Below, piece after piece: positions 1 to 12,815 of a DNA stretch of 64,000 nt. This stretch comes from Magnaporthiopsis rhizophila (Eukaryota > Ascomycota > Sordariomycetes > Magnaporthales > Magnaporthaceae). Made by a program: the position numbers and the translations under genes. Location: assembly GCA_003049465.1 (NCBI GenBank), contig PYSS01000068.1:124001-188000 (forward strand). The letters run 5' to 3'. Position 1 is the stretch's first letter. Each line of letters begins with the position of its first letter. The notes under the pieces were generated by a model. That model searched no databases, had not been told where the DNA came from, and worked only from the letters and a program-made list of their open reading frames with translations.

Positions 1-330
1 TACACCGTACGGATTGGCGACTCGTCAAAAAAGTGACTTGAGGGTGGAGGATGGAGGATGGAGGGTGGAGAGGGTGGTTCGGTCGGGTATCTCTGCATGC
101 ACCCCCAGGGCCGGCTAGATTGGAAATCAGGGTTTTACCGGAAGGGAAATCTGCAGCATCTCCATGGAAGCACCCTTTTACAACGGGGAATCTCGACTGT
201 GTTGGCCGTTGCCATCGTTACATTTTTCTCCACGCCGCCCCGTGCCCGCATGTGTAAAGTTCGTAAATGCATGCAGCTTTCCTTTGCTGGCACCGACAAT
301 ATCGCTGCTCCAAAACTGCACCTATCTGTG

Positions 331-390
331 CCGCAGGTAAAAAAATAAAAAAATAAAAATAATAAATAAAAATAAAATAAAATAAAAAAC
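331..390. repeat. AT-rich AAATA-type simple repeat
   Basis: Runs of 3-7 A separated by single T give a degenerate AAATA/AAAATA tract. No coding meaning is seen. Confidence 0.75.
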
Positions 391-1206
391 TTGTCGATGT
401 GGGCGTCGTAAAACCGGATGGTCTGCCGAAGGTGAGGCTATGGGGGTGCTGCTAGTGAAATGGTGTCGCCACCGAGGCGGCTTGGCGCGGGGCGCGTGAC
501 ACTATTCGTAAACCATTGCAGGCTGCACACCCTCACCTTTTTTGCAAATGACCTACATACGAGTTTCGGTCATCTCAGCCGTGACGAACGTTGGCCTGAT
601 GAATTTTGCTGCCTGGTAGGTACACTGGGAATGTGGCTGGCTGGGATGTGGTCGCAAGAGTTTGAGATGACAGCTGCCCTGGTCCGAAACACCGCCCGCG
701 TAGGACAGTCGCGAACACATCTTCTACTTCTTCCTAGTAATATCGATCGACTCCAACCACGCGACTCTGGCGCCAGACATATCGTGATGCCTACCAGTCG
801 AGCGCCGACGCTAGGTTTACCTTAGCCCAATGTCCCGCCACGGGTGCCTCAGCGGATGACTCTGTTGGAGTTCATGCACACTCAACCTAATATATGGAGG
901 TGCGGGGAAGCTCCTGTCGAGCTGCTGCGGCTGCGCGCTGCTCGTACATACAGTACGCAGTTGACGTCCTACAGTAAGCTCAAGCTAACACGGCGGTGGC
1001 AGTGCACAGTCGGCAATCTCCTGTCGGCAGACTGTGCATCGCCCGTCTGTCGGGGAATTGCGCACCTCAAAAAAAAAAAAAAAAATGGCGTCACTGCCCG
1101 GGCAGGCGGCCATTTAGCATTTAGGACCATTGGATGGCGCATGACGCGATGCCATCGGGTTTAGTTAGCGGAAAGAGCTTGGCAAGATGTGCACCTCTAT
1201 TGTGGG

Positions 1207-1325
1207 CGGCGCAGCTCCCCCATGGAATGCTCCCGACCCCAACAGAACTCAGCCTGCCTACCCTTACCCAAGGTAGGCTGGTCCCGAGGCCGTAGTCCAA
1301 GGGTAGCGCAGCCCACCCAGCGAGC
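1207..1325 (-). repeat. Dispersed repeat A, copy 1 (inverted relative to copy 2)
   Basis: The reverse complement of this stretch matches 31750-31860 closely, with a few substitutions and short indels. The shared core contains TGGACTACGGCCTCGGGACC, then a TTGGGTAAG..GTAGGCAGGCTGAG block, then GGGAGCATT and GGGAGCTGCGC. It lies outside genes at both places, so it is probably a non-autonomous mobile element or its remains. Confidence 0.7.
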
Positions 1326-2479
1326 CAGTAGTAATGCGTCAGCGGGCTGCCTCCCGCCACAACCATGCGTGGCGTACCTGACAGGCTGCAGCTTTCCCGA
1401 TCTGGGGAAGGAATCGCGTAGGACTTTTTTTTTTTTTTTTTTTTTTGCGACAACCTGCGCCCACCCCCTTGACCGGGCTCCTGCCTCCACTACAGTAAGG
1501 CTGCGGAGGCACCGACGGGCCATGCAGTGTACTCCAAAGTCGGGTGCGCGGGATGGCGAAGCACAGCCCACCACCTCCATTTGGCGTAGGTAACCTATCC
1601 TGAGAATTGCGTGCAGCATGGAGAGGCAAGTGTGGGCTCCGAGCACGACACAGCAGCCGCTATCTCCGCGGTGACTCAGGCCGGGGGGTGACGAATCGGC
1701 CGTTGTTTACATAATCGCAGACCTTTCGACACGATCATGGGAACCTCCATGAGGAGCAGCCGTTCGAGTCGACAAACCATCATGGTTCATGCAAGGAATT
1801 GAATTTTCACAACACACACACCCCTCTCATCCGAGATCGGTTCGATTGCCATCTGTCCTTCTTCGGAATTTTACGGTTGGTGGGGAAAATGCCACTCTGG
1901 GATTTCTATTTTCGTTTGTCCGAGTCCTGGACTCCTGGCTCGTTTCAGGACTGAACACGGCGAGGCAGGTCAATTGGGTCCGGCGTCGTCATGCCACCAA
2001 GAAGCGCCTGCGTGCGGTCGCGGCCGATTCCTGCTCCAACAGCAGACGACTGTATCTCCTTTTCGGATTCCAAATAATTCCACATTCTCACGACGCGTCA
2101 TCACACCCTTCTCTTTGAAGCGCTGGAGCTGAACCAGAAGGATTGAAGCCCTTTCGACGGCCAGCCTCATGGTCTGTGCGGTGTGGCTGGGTGCCAGTGG
2201 CGCTCTTATTCATCTTGTTCTCTCCCTCCAAGCCCCCCGCCGCGGCGTCAAATCGACACAAAGCTGCGCGTGTTTTTGGTACCTGCATAAACCGTTGGCC
2301 TCTGCGCGCTTAAGTTCCAATGCCTGACATCCACTCACTCACTCGCCCGTCGCCTCCAAGACCGCGTCTCTGACCGGACGGCCGAGACCCGGCCCGCCTT
2401 TCAAACCCCAACCCACATGTCCGGGCACGCTAGGAGCTTATACCCTACCTATTTTTAGTAGGCTTCCCTGGCCGGGCCT

Positions 2480-2575
2480 CTTTTTTTTTTACGTAGGGCT
2501 CAAACACAGGACCCCATTCCACAGGGCTGGAGATTGACTCGGCTGAGTTGCCGAACTGCTGGACTGGGTGGGCTT
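2480..2575 (-). repeat. tRNA-like, oligo(A)-tailed SINE-like fragment
   Basis: Read on the minus strand there is a D-arm-like CTCAGCCGAG, a TCCA...TGGA anticodon-stem-like pair, a B-box-like GTTTGAGCC and then an A-rich run (11 A, plus-strand T run near 2481-2491). The arms do not fold into a good tRNA, so it is not a working tRNA gene. A tRNA-derived short retroelement remnant is the best reading. It shares the string GGGTCCTGTG with a second tRNA-like fragment near 19500-19560. Confidence 0.3.
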
Positions 2576-3857
2576 GCATTGATTGGAGCCCTTGCGACCG
2601 AAATAGCAAAACCCTTCCCTGCCCCCTTGGCATCGAGTCAAGCCAAACCCCTACCTCCTGGCCGCGTCACGGATGGAAGGATGGATGGACTCCTTACCAA
2701 GCTTCTTGGCCTGTCCCTTCTTTCGCCTCCTGGGCTATGCCCTGTCTCCTTGTTGAGCCGCGCGCGTCGGTACGCGGGATCATCTCATGGGTTCCCTGGG
2801 ATCGGCCTGCCTGTCCGTCGCGATGGGAGCGCGCGTCTCCAGCCTGCTGGTCGGTTCAAGCGGTGCGGGCCCGGCTTTCCCAGCAGCCGCGGGCACGAGC
2901 GCGCACGCGTCTCCAGTCTGCTGGCGATTGCTGCCCCGATGCGGGTCCAGGCCAGGAGAAATGTCCCGGTATTGTAGGCCCCGAACACGTGGCGTGGCGT
3001 CCATCCCCTATGTTCAGTAATGGTAGGCATCTCCGCTTGCGTTCGGCCAGGGTGCGGAAGAGGGGATAGATGGGACGGCCATGTGTAGGGCTGGGGGACT
3101 TGTCGGGATTATAGACCCGACTATCTTGACGTCGTGGGGGGCCAGACGGGCCGTTAATATAGAAATCCTACCCTCCAGTTCTTGTCGAGATGTGCCAACG
3201 CAGGTGATTACTGTGCCACCTATGCTCATCGGCCCGATCCCGGACTGCCGGAGCATCACAATGTCGTCACATGTGTGTCGCGTTGGTAGATAGTAGGTAG
3301 AGATAGGTATAAGCTCCAATCTCGCCTCGCTGGCACATTTCACTTGTAATATGTGATAGCCAATGTCCTCCCGAGTTGATGCAACCCAGCTGCTGTTGCT
3401 GTTGGAGAACCACACAGACCAGGTTCGTCACTGTGTCGAGCACAGACAGGAACAGACGGGGAAATGCGGGGTCCGCATGGCTGATTGCTCTGGAAACTGC
3501 AATCGGCAGCAGGTTGTCGACTTCATATATACGGCGACGTGTGATTGGACAACGGACGGGTTGGGATATAGCCGCCGACTTTGCCGGCGCCGGGCTTGGG
3601 ATCGGCACTTCCACCCGCAATATAGGCGGCATGGCCACTGCAACGGTAGGAGGTGGCAGATGCTGCCGACGTCCATAGATATACTAAGAGCGGGCAGCCG
3701 GGCGAGGACGCCTGTCCGTTGGCGTGAGGAGGTGGGTGTGGTCACTGTGCACGTCGCATTCTCGCTCAAAGGTGTACAGGGTAAAAAAACGACGAGAGCA
3801 TCGTTTCCGATATCTGGTTTGTTCTCATCACTGAGACTTTGGCCGCCCTCCGTCATA

Positions 3858-5405
3858 ATGGTTCATACTACCATCGTCCTAGCCCTGGCCGGGCTCGCCG
3901 GGGCGGTGCCGCAGTTCACGGGCGGGCCCTACACGGGGATGACGATGCTGCGGTTCGGCTGCACCAACGTCGTCATTGACCGGCTCGACCCGCTCGTCAA
4001 CCCGGGCGTCCGCGGCTCCCCTCACCTGCACCAGATCGTGGGCGGCGACGGCTTCAACACGACCATGACGACGGGCGACGTCTCCAAGACGGCCCAGTGC
4101 ACCACCTGCGTCTTCACCGAGGACCTGTCCAACTACTGGACCGCGAACCTGTATTTCAAGGCCCGGAACGGCACCTACAAGCGGGTGCCGCAGGCGGGGC
4201 ATGCGTACGTCTTTCCTCATTATCATTGATCGTGTGAAAAAAAATGCCATCCGTTATTGTTGCTTGCTCGCTAACGTCCTGTGGTACCCTCGCTTTAGCT
4301 TCCAGTTCAACGACAGGTTCAGCACGCAGACCCAAGGCGGCATCCTGGTCTACTACGCAGCCGATCAGCCCGGAAAGATCACCGCCTTTAAGCCTGTACG
4401 TTTTGTGTTGTTGTGTTTGACTTCTCCTGTCCAAAGGACCACGACGCAGTTGTAATAACAACGTCCGTCACCAACAGGGCTTCCGCATGCTCGTCGGCGA
4501 CCCAAACGAACGGAGCCGGAGCGACACGAAGCTGAAGCGTCAGAACTGCTACCGCTGCTACACGGGGCCCAACTTTGGCGGCGACGTGGGCGCGCCGTGC
4601 ATGGACGACCGGGTCGACACCGAGAGGCTGCCCAACAAGGTCTGCCCGGGCGGCATCCGCTCGAACATCCTCTTTCCCACGTGAGTCCCTTTTGTTCTCT
4701 CGATCCGCACTCTGTCTACGTCGGCGCAGTCCGGTCCTAACACGGATCTTTCTCTCCCTCCCCCCCCAGCTGCTGGGACGGCGTAAACCTCGACAGCCCA
4801 AACCACAAAGACCACGTCGCCTACCCCGTCACGGGGCCCGCCAACTTCCTGACCCGCGGCGGGGCCTGCCCGGCGTCGCACCCGGTCCGGATCCCGCAAC
4901 TGATGTATGAGGTGTGTAGCATTCCTCCTAACTACCTACTTATAAAGTCACCTATGGAACCTACATAAGCCCCTGAGAACTAACCAACATGCACCTAACT
5001 AGGTCCACTGGGACACCACGGGCTTCAACGACCGGTCCCTCTGGCCCACCGACGGCTCGCAGCCCTTCGTGCTCAGCATGGACGACCCCACGGGCCTGGG
5101 CCAGCACGGCGACTACGTGTTCGGCTGGAAGGACGACTCGCTGCAAAAGGCCATGGACCGCGCCGGCTGCTTCGGCGCCGAGTGCGGCACGCTCAAGACG
5201 CAGGCTATCGACAGCGCCCGGACGTGTACTGTGCCTCGCCGCGTGCGCGAGGACATTGACGGCTGTGAGTTTGGTCACTCTTTTCTCTGTCACCGTGGCC
5301 ATCCCCCTTTTCCTTCCCGAAGAAGTATCCCGAGACTAGCTAACGTCGGCATTTGCAGGGCTCACTGCGCTTCCTGGAAGCAAGATGTCGGGGACAAAAG
5401 CGTAG
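3858..5405 (+). CDS. Secreted DUF1996 domain protein
   Basis: Six exons (3858-4204, 4299-4395, 4478-4680, 4770-4911, 5003-5264, 5359-5405) join into 365 codons, with GT-AG introns of 82-94 nt. The protein starts with a short hydrophobic signal (MVHTTIVLALAGLAGAVP) and continues as a DUF1996 protein. Typical signatures are the early LRFGC, the SPHLHQIVGG block, the CTTCVFTEDLSNYW block, the FPTCWDG motif and a run of paired cysteines that would form disulphides outside the cell. DUF1996 proteins are common secreted fungal proteins found beside carbohydrate-active enzymes; their biochemical role is unsettled. Many family members carry C-terminal WSC or CBM1 modules; this one ends soon after the domain with no extra module. 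It is transcribed convergently with the sugar permease at 5577-7244. Confidence 0.88.
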
Positions 5406-5576
5406 GCTGGGACAAATATCGGCTTCATCCTTGTCATTGCCGTTGGTGCGGAAAAAGTGTTAGGTATTTTGTACCGAGAAGAATGGAAGCTGTAATAATT
5501 ATTTGTTAGTGTACAATCTACCCAAGCTACCTAGCCAGACATGTACGAGAACCACGGCGAAACACTCCAATACACG

Positions 5577-7244
5577 TCATTGCTTCTCGCTCTGCGCCAC
5601 AGGGTCGGTCAGGGCTGGCTTGAGCTGATCAGCGCGCCCTTGGGAGAATTCACGGGTCGGCACGCGGTGCTCAAACAAGAGGTCGAGCTCGGCGTATGTC
5701 AGGCCCTTGGACTCCGGCAGGCGGAAGTAGGTCCACAGAAAAAAGGCAAAAGCCACGCCGGCCCAGAAGAAGCCGGCCTTGGGACCCCAGTTCCAGGCGT
5801 TGATGCCAACCATCTGGGGCATCAGGGCGTTGTTGATGAAGACGGCCGCGTTGTAGCTGGCGCGGGCCAGCGCCACCGTCTTGATGCGGTTGCGCGTCGA
5901 CGGGATCTCGGCCACGATGGTGTAGCAGATGGGTCCCAGGCTCAGCTGGAAACAGACCAGCATGAGCACGATGAGGGCCGCCACCGCACGCGCCGCCTCC
6001 TGGTTCTCCGTCGTGCCGGCATCCGGCGCGAGCCCGACGAAGCCGACGATCAGGAGGATCAACACCATGACCAGCAAGCCCCAGACGTACAGGAAGCGGC
6101 GGCCGAGGCGCGTCATGATGAACCAGGCAGCGACGCAGGCCAGCCACTGGGCGCAGCTGAGGATCACGTTGACGTTGTAGGCAGCCTCGGTGGGCAGGCC
6201 GCCGTTGGTCATGAACTGTACGGCGTAGCCCATGAATGGCACACCGCAGAGGGCCTGAGTGATAAAGACCATGAGGGCGATCTCGGTCCGGCGACGGTCG
6301 GCCCCCTTGAGGAGGTCGTGGTAGTTGACGCCGGCGTTGAGCTGCTTCTCGTACTTGTCCGTCACCACCATCATGTCAACGTGCGCGTCGAGGTCGAACT
6401 GGACGTCGTCCTGGGGCGTGATGAGCTTGCGCACAGCCTCGCGGGCCTCGTCGACGCGGCCGTGCCGGACGAGCCACCAGGGCGACTCCGGGCAGAGCAG
6501 GGTTACGACCATGATGGGAACGGGCCAGACCCACTGGACGGCAAAGGGGATCTTGTAGCCTAGCTCGCCGGGGATGCTGAGCAGGCCGCGCAGGATGCCC
6601 GTGGACAGCAGCCCGCCCGAGACCCAGCACAAGTTGATCCACGACGTCATGTAGGCGCGGATGTGCGTGGGGCATAGGTCGGCGGCGTACGACACGGCAA
6701 GGGTCTGGAAGATGCCCCAGGGGATGCCCTGAACCAGGCCGCCAGCCAGGAACATGGGCAGGCCGGTGGAGAAAAATGGGATGAAGATGGCACCGATCAT
6801 GGCGGTCATGGACGCCAGCATGGTCTTCTTGTAGCCGAGCCACTCGGTGACGTAGCCGTTGATGATAAGGCCGATGATGCAGCCGACCTGGGTGCCGTTG
6901 AGGATGATGGTCTGCCAGCGGGCCGAGACGACCTTGCCGCCGACCGGGTTGGTCTCGTCGCCGAAGCGGTCCTGGAAGGCCGGGAAAGGGAAGAAGTTAT
7001 TCATGAGCGATGTGTCGTAGCTCTCCATGATGATGCAGAGCGAGAGGAAGAAGGAGAAGAGCACGGCCTTGCGCCAGAAGCGCAGCGTCTGCGGGATCGT
7101 CATGTTGCGCTCGTTGGCCAGCGCCGCGTTGGTCTCGTCGGCGCCATGGCTGCCGGGGCCGTCGGTGGCCGTGGACGCGACCTTCTCGACCGTGGGCTCG
7201 GCGCCATCGTCGGCGGTTTTGCTGGGCTCGGGGGCGGCGGACAT
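5577..7244 (-). CDS. MFS sugar transporter, maltose/alpha-glucoside permease type
   Basis: Single-exon frame of 555 residues. It has a hydrophilic N-terminus, about 12 hydrophobic segments, the family motif around GYVTEWLGYKKT after the second segment, the PESPWWLVRHGR block at the end of the sixth segment, and a PESKGLTYAELD block after the last segment. These are signatures of the fungal sugar porter family, and the overall sequence resembles Mal-type alpha-glucoside:H+ symporters. It would sit in the plasma membrane and import a di- or oligosaccharide; substrate cannot be told from sequence. Its start lies 740 bp from the divergent Zn2Cys6 regulator at 7985, an arrangement often seen for a transporter and its regulator. 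A CGG-N8-CGG motif occurs 22 bp upstream of the start codon. Confidence 0.9.
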   Translation of the reverse strand: MSAAPEPSKTADDGAEPTVEKVASTATDGPGSHGADETNAALANERNMTIPQTLRFWRKAVLFSFFLSLCIIMESYDTSLMNNFFPFPAFQDRFGDETNPVGGKVVSARWQTIILNGTQVGCIIGLIINGYVTEWLGYKKTMLASMTAMIGAIFIPFFSTGLPMFLAGGLVQGIPWGIFQTLAVSYAADLCPTHIRAYMTSWINLCWVSGGLLSTGILRGLLSIPGELGYKIPFAVQWVWPVPIMVVTLLCPESPWWLVRHGRVDEAREAVRKLITPQDDVQFDLDAHVDMMVVTDKYEKQLNAGVNYHDLLKGADRRRTEIALMVFITQALCGVPFMGYAVQFMTNGGLPTEAAYNVNVILSCAQWLACVAAWFIMTRLGRRFLYVWGLLVMVLILLIVGFVGLAPDAGTTENQEAARAVAALIVLMLVCFQLSLGPICYTIVAEIPSTRNRIKTVALARASYNAAVFINNALMPQMVGINAWNWGPKAGFFWAGVAFAFFLWTYFRLPESKGLTYAELDLLFEHRVPTREFSQGRADQLKPALTDPVAQSEKQ

Positions 7245-7984
7245 GGCTGGGCACCTAGCAAGGTCCGGATCGGCGACGGCCTGGGGCAGACTGGAAGTCA
7301 GAGATAAAGGCGATTATCCTATGAGAAAATGGCTGGGCATGGAGCGTCGCATTGGAGGTGATATGTATGCCAGCCTTACCTACCAGCCGAGGTACCTACC
7401 GACCTACCTTACCTATCTAGGTAGGTGCCCGGCCTCCCCACGCCAAGATCGCTATCCCGGACATGCGGAATAAGGCCGAGTGGGTGAGCGAGGATGGGGA
7501 AGACGGATGTTTTCGATGTATCTCTGCTCGGCAACCGGTGTCCCATGGGACAGGGCGGTCTCGTGGGAAGACCGATGGGGAACGCGATTCCAGGGGAGCT
7601 GGCGTGCCAAGAGCCAAAAATAAATGTACGGCCGAGCTCTGATGATGGGCAATTTGGGCAGCCCCTCACCTTAGCTTCTCTCTGAAGCATCCCCGCTCGC
7701 TTGGCCTGAGGCCTCACAAAGATTTCCGCAGAGTTTTCCGTCGCTAGGCCTGATGGGGACAAGCGTCTCGTTTCGGCGGTAGTTCGCAGGCATCATGGGA
7801 GAGCACGATTCAGTGCGCGACACATCGTCGCTGGAATCGTCAATCGACTCATTCTGCCAGCCAGGCGAGTTGCGTGCTTACCCTCGCGGAAATATAATGT
7901 CAGTTTCCCGCCAGATTCCCGGGCCTAGCGCTACTTGTCAGATCAACGTCCTCCACACTCCCTTGCTCTCTACTGGCCGTGTTG
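7245..7984. promoter_or_regulatory. Divergent intergenic region between sugar permease and Zn2Cys6 regulator
   Basis: This 740-bp gap must carry both promoters. At 7266-7279 it has CGG-N8-CGG, the spacing known for AmyR-type Zn2Cys6 regulators. A CCCCAC (GTGGGG on the other strand, a CreA-type SYGGRG match) lies near 7437. Near 7376-7432 there is a cluster of short ACCTA/TAGGT repeats. The motif matches are short and could be chance. Confidence 0.4.
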
Positions 7985-10044
7985 ATGCGTAAACCATCGG
8001 CCTGTGGTGTTTGTCGGTATGTTCCGGGCGACATGCTCGTGGCCCTGGTCCTGGCCCCATCGCTGTCCAATGCTTGGCTGACGTCTCTCATCTCGGCCCG
8101 CGCCAGAGCCCGCCGACGTCGCTGCATCTGGCCTGCGGGCAGCATATCGAGCACCCCCTGCGAGTACTGTGCTCTCTACGGCTTGCAGTGCGTTCAAAAA
8201 CCGCCCGACGGGGGCTGGTATCACCGTCGCCAGCTGCGGCTGCAGGTCTCAGGCACCGCAGACGCCCAGCTCCCAGGACGTACGAGCCAGCCTCGAGACG
8301 AGACACCACTCCTCCGTTCACCCTCGGAGGGGGCGGCCTCTGCTCTAGGAACGCCACAGGCAGCTGTCGTCGACCACAATGTCATCGTCGACGTCAACAG
8401 CGTTCCCATGGCCTTGAGGCTGGATCTGGTCGGCTGTTATTTCGATTACATCCACGACCAGTTCCATTCTCTGTTCCACCGCCCCACCTTCGAGGAAGAT
8501 GTTGCCAAGAACCGGATCCCAGCCATCCTGCTGTTGGCTGTTTTCGCCTTATCTGCAAGGTACTTACTTTGGTCTGGGCCCGATTCATCATGTGATCGGT
8601 GGTGTTGGAACTGACGAGAGATATCAACGCCACAACTCAGGTTCTCAAACCATGATCACTTCGCCGACGTGGCCCCTCGGGATAGGGGAGAGAGGTTCCG
8701 CGTCGCCTGCGAGGCGCAGCTGCGTGTTCGCCACGTCTCTGTCCTGACGGTTCAAGTGTGCGTCCTCCTCGGCGCATACTCGGCTGGACATGGTGAGATT
8801 GAGGCTGAGAACGTCTACTACACCCTCGCAGGACGCATGGCCTGCACCATGAACCTGCTCGACCGTCCAGTCTCCAGCCTCCTGGAAAGGGAAATGAATG
8901 TTCGAGGTTCGTGCTGTCCCAGGACCCTTGCTTATTCACACAGACGGTTCAACTCGCTAATACCAAAGAAACGAATGCAGCCTGGTGGAGTCTGTGCATG
9001 ATCGATGTTTGGTCCTCGACCGCCGTTAAGCTTCCTCGGATCATGCCGCCAGCCACACATATCCCCGCTGCCGCCCACCCCATGGACGAGCTTCCATTCC
9101 TGGAAATGGGAACTAACGACCCCATGTCGGCCACTGGTGGCTCGGCGCTGTTGGAATCCCCTCTCCTCGCGGAGATGATCAAGCTGAACCGCGTGCTCGC
9201 TAATATCATCGACTTCAACAAGACCTGCGTCGCCTCCCGCCTGGCCGGCCCAGCCCTCGACAGCGGTGTACAGAAGCTCTCGCTCGAGTTGGAGCACTGG
9301 CTCGTCAGTCTGCCTCCGAGCATGAGTGACACTCCCGAGAACCTGGCTTGGTTTGCTGCCCGCGGGCTGGGTCGCATGTTCGCTGCCGTTTACCTCGGCT
9401 ATTACTACTTCAGCCAGCTCCTCTACTTCCAGTTCCTCGGCGGGACCGTGGACGACGGCAACAGCAGCAAAGGCCGGTTGTCGGTGCACGTCGTCTACGC
9501 TGAGCGTTGTAAAACCCACGCCGCGCGCCTATGTGATCTGATCTACCGCTGTGCCGACACGCCCGGCGCCGACGTGCGCTATCCCATGGTGGCACACGTT
9601 CTTGTCATCGCGTCCACGGTGCAGATCCACACCCTGCTCTTTGCCGCCAGTGAGCAACCCATCCGGGAGGCCCGCGCTCGACTGGAGCGCAACTTCCAGA
9701 TCATCCTGCTGGATCTCAAGCCATTCTGGCCCGCCGTCGACGGGGCCATGAGTCGCCTGCGGGCCTTCCACCAGACCTGTCTGGGCCGCAGCGGCGACGG
9801 CGTCGGCGGCAGCAGCCCTGGCAGCAGCAGCGCCTTTGTGCTCGACCAGTGGCTCCTGCGCTTCCTAGTCGAGTTCTCCGACCACATGGAGGACGAGCCG
9901 CGCGAGATGGACCCGAACTACGAGGCTCTCTGGTCACTTTCCAAGGCCGTGCGGAAGGACGGTCCTGGCGCTGTTCTGTGCCAAGTTGCGGAGGCGAGTG
10001 GGATGCCTAGACAGGAAGAGAGGACGAAGCCGGATAAAATCTGA
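7985..10044 (+). CDS. Zn2Cys6 fungal transcription factor
   Basis: Four exons (7985-8016, 8107-8559, 8641-8906, 8969-10044) give 608 residues. The first intron splits the zinc cluster: only after splicing CG to A do the cysteines fall into C7-x2-C10-x6-C17-x11-C29-x2-C32-x6-C39, a perfect binuclear cluster with the basic run RARRRR. The third intron uses a CTAAT branch and AAAG acceptor, restoring the conserved ETNAAWWSLCMIDVWSS block of the fungal-specific transcription factor domain (middle homology region). The protein should bind CGG-type sites in the nucleus. Its position beside the sugar permease suggests control of sugar uptake. The last dozen codons and the stop fall inside a dispersed repeat also found at 31863-32009, so the C-terminus may have been replaced by an insertion. 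Confidence 0.88.
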
Positions 10045-10157
10045 AACAGGAATACGCAGAACAGGAAACAGGATGGGAAACAGGACAGGTGAGAGGACGG
10101 GAAAAAGTATAGGAAAGAGCCGCTAGGGATTATGACGACCGAATCCTCGACCTCACC
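10003..10157 (+). repeat. Dispersed repeat B, copy 1
   Basis: Matches 31863-32009 in the same orientation with scattered substitutions and indels. Shared blocks are AGACAGGAAGAG, GCCGGATAAA, a purine-rich ACAGGAAACAGGA stretch, and GATTATGACGACCGAATCCT followed by CGACCT and GGCCTCGGCGATGGC-like bases. It covers the stop codon of the Zn2Cys6 gene. Confidence 0.75.
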
Positions 10158-10472
10158 AGCCTCGGCGATGGCTACAAATGCGCCGGCATCCTCGGAGTCA
10201 TCAGTCTCCTCTTGGCGCTCTTCAGAATGTTGTTCGCCAAAGAATGCTGTTGGGCTGCACTCATTACTGGTGCTCTCGCCTAGGCACGGACGCGCGGTTG
10301 TCTCGAGGAGACGGCCGACCCCTGGGCCTTGCCAATGTCGGCCTTCAAGACGCGGAACGCTCCCAACGTCCGAGAGCACACCCAACGACTGGGTTCCTCG
10401 CTCATCATCGTGCCCGACACGCTGGCTCACACAAAGAGCACCATCGACGAAAGCCCTGGCCGCCGGCCCCAA
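10128..10472 (+). pseudogene. Relic coding frame without start codon
   Basis: From 10128 one frame reads about 50 residues (beginning DYDDRILDLTSLGDGYKCAG, then a hydrophobic ILGVISLLLALF segment) to a stop near 10282, and after it in the same frame another 60 residues to a stop at 10472. The start of this frame is repeated at about 31963-32010. There is no good ATG and no family I recognise. It looks like the remains of a duplicated gene or a mobile element. Confidence 0.3.

Positions 10473-12815
<2,343 letters not shown>

Larger units (their letters stand above)
1..3857. other. Gene-poor left flank, no convincing CDS
   Basis: No reading frame here looks like a conserved protein. Frames up to about 130 residues exist on both strands but overlap each other and lack family signatures. 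The stretch holds an AT-rich A/T simple repeat near 331-390, an A17 run near 1069-1085, a T21 run near 1426-1446, a tRNA-like fragment near 2480-2575 and a short dispersed repeat at about 1207-1325. The last few hundred bases must contain the promoter of the DUF1996 gene starting at 3858. Confidence 0.6.

Noticed and set aside
3014..3638. Two overlapping minus-strand frames with partly protein-like sequence
   Set aside because: They cannot be joined with convincing splice sites, contain no family motif, and the region must hold the DUF1996 promoter.
5541..6563. 340-residue plus-strand frame
   Set aside because: It lies antisense to the MFS sugar permease and mirrors its GC-rich third positions; the permease is certain.
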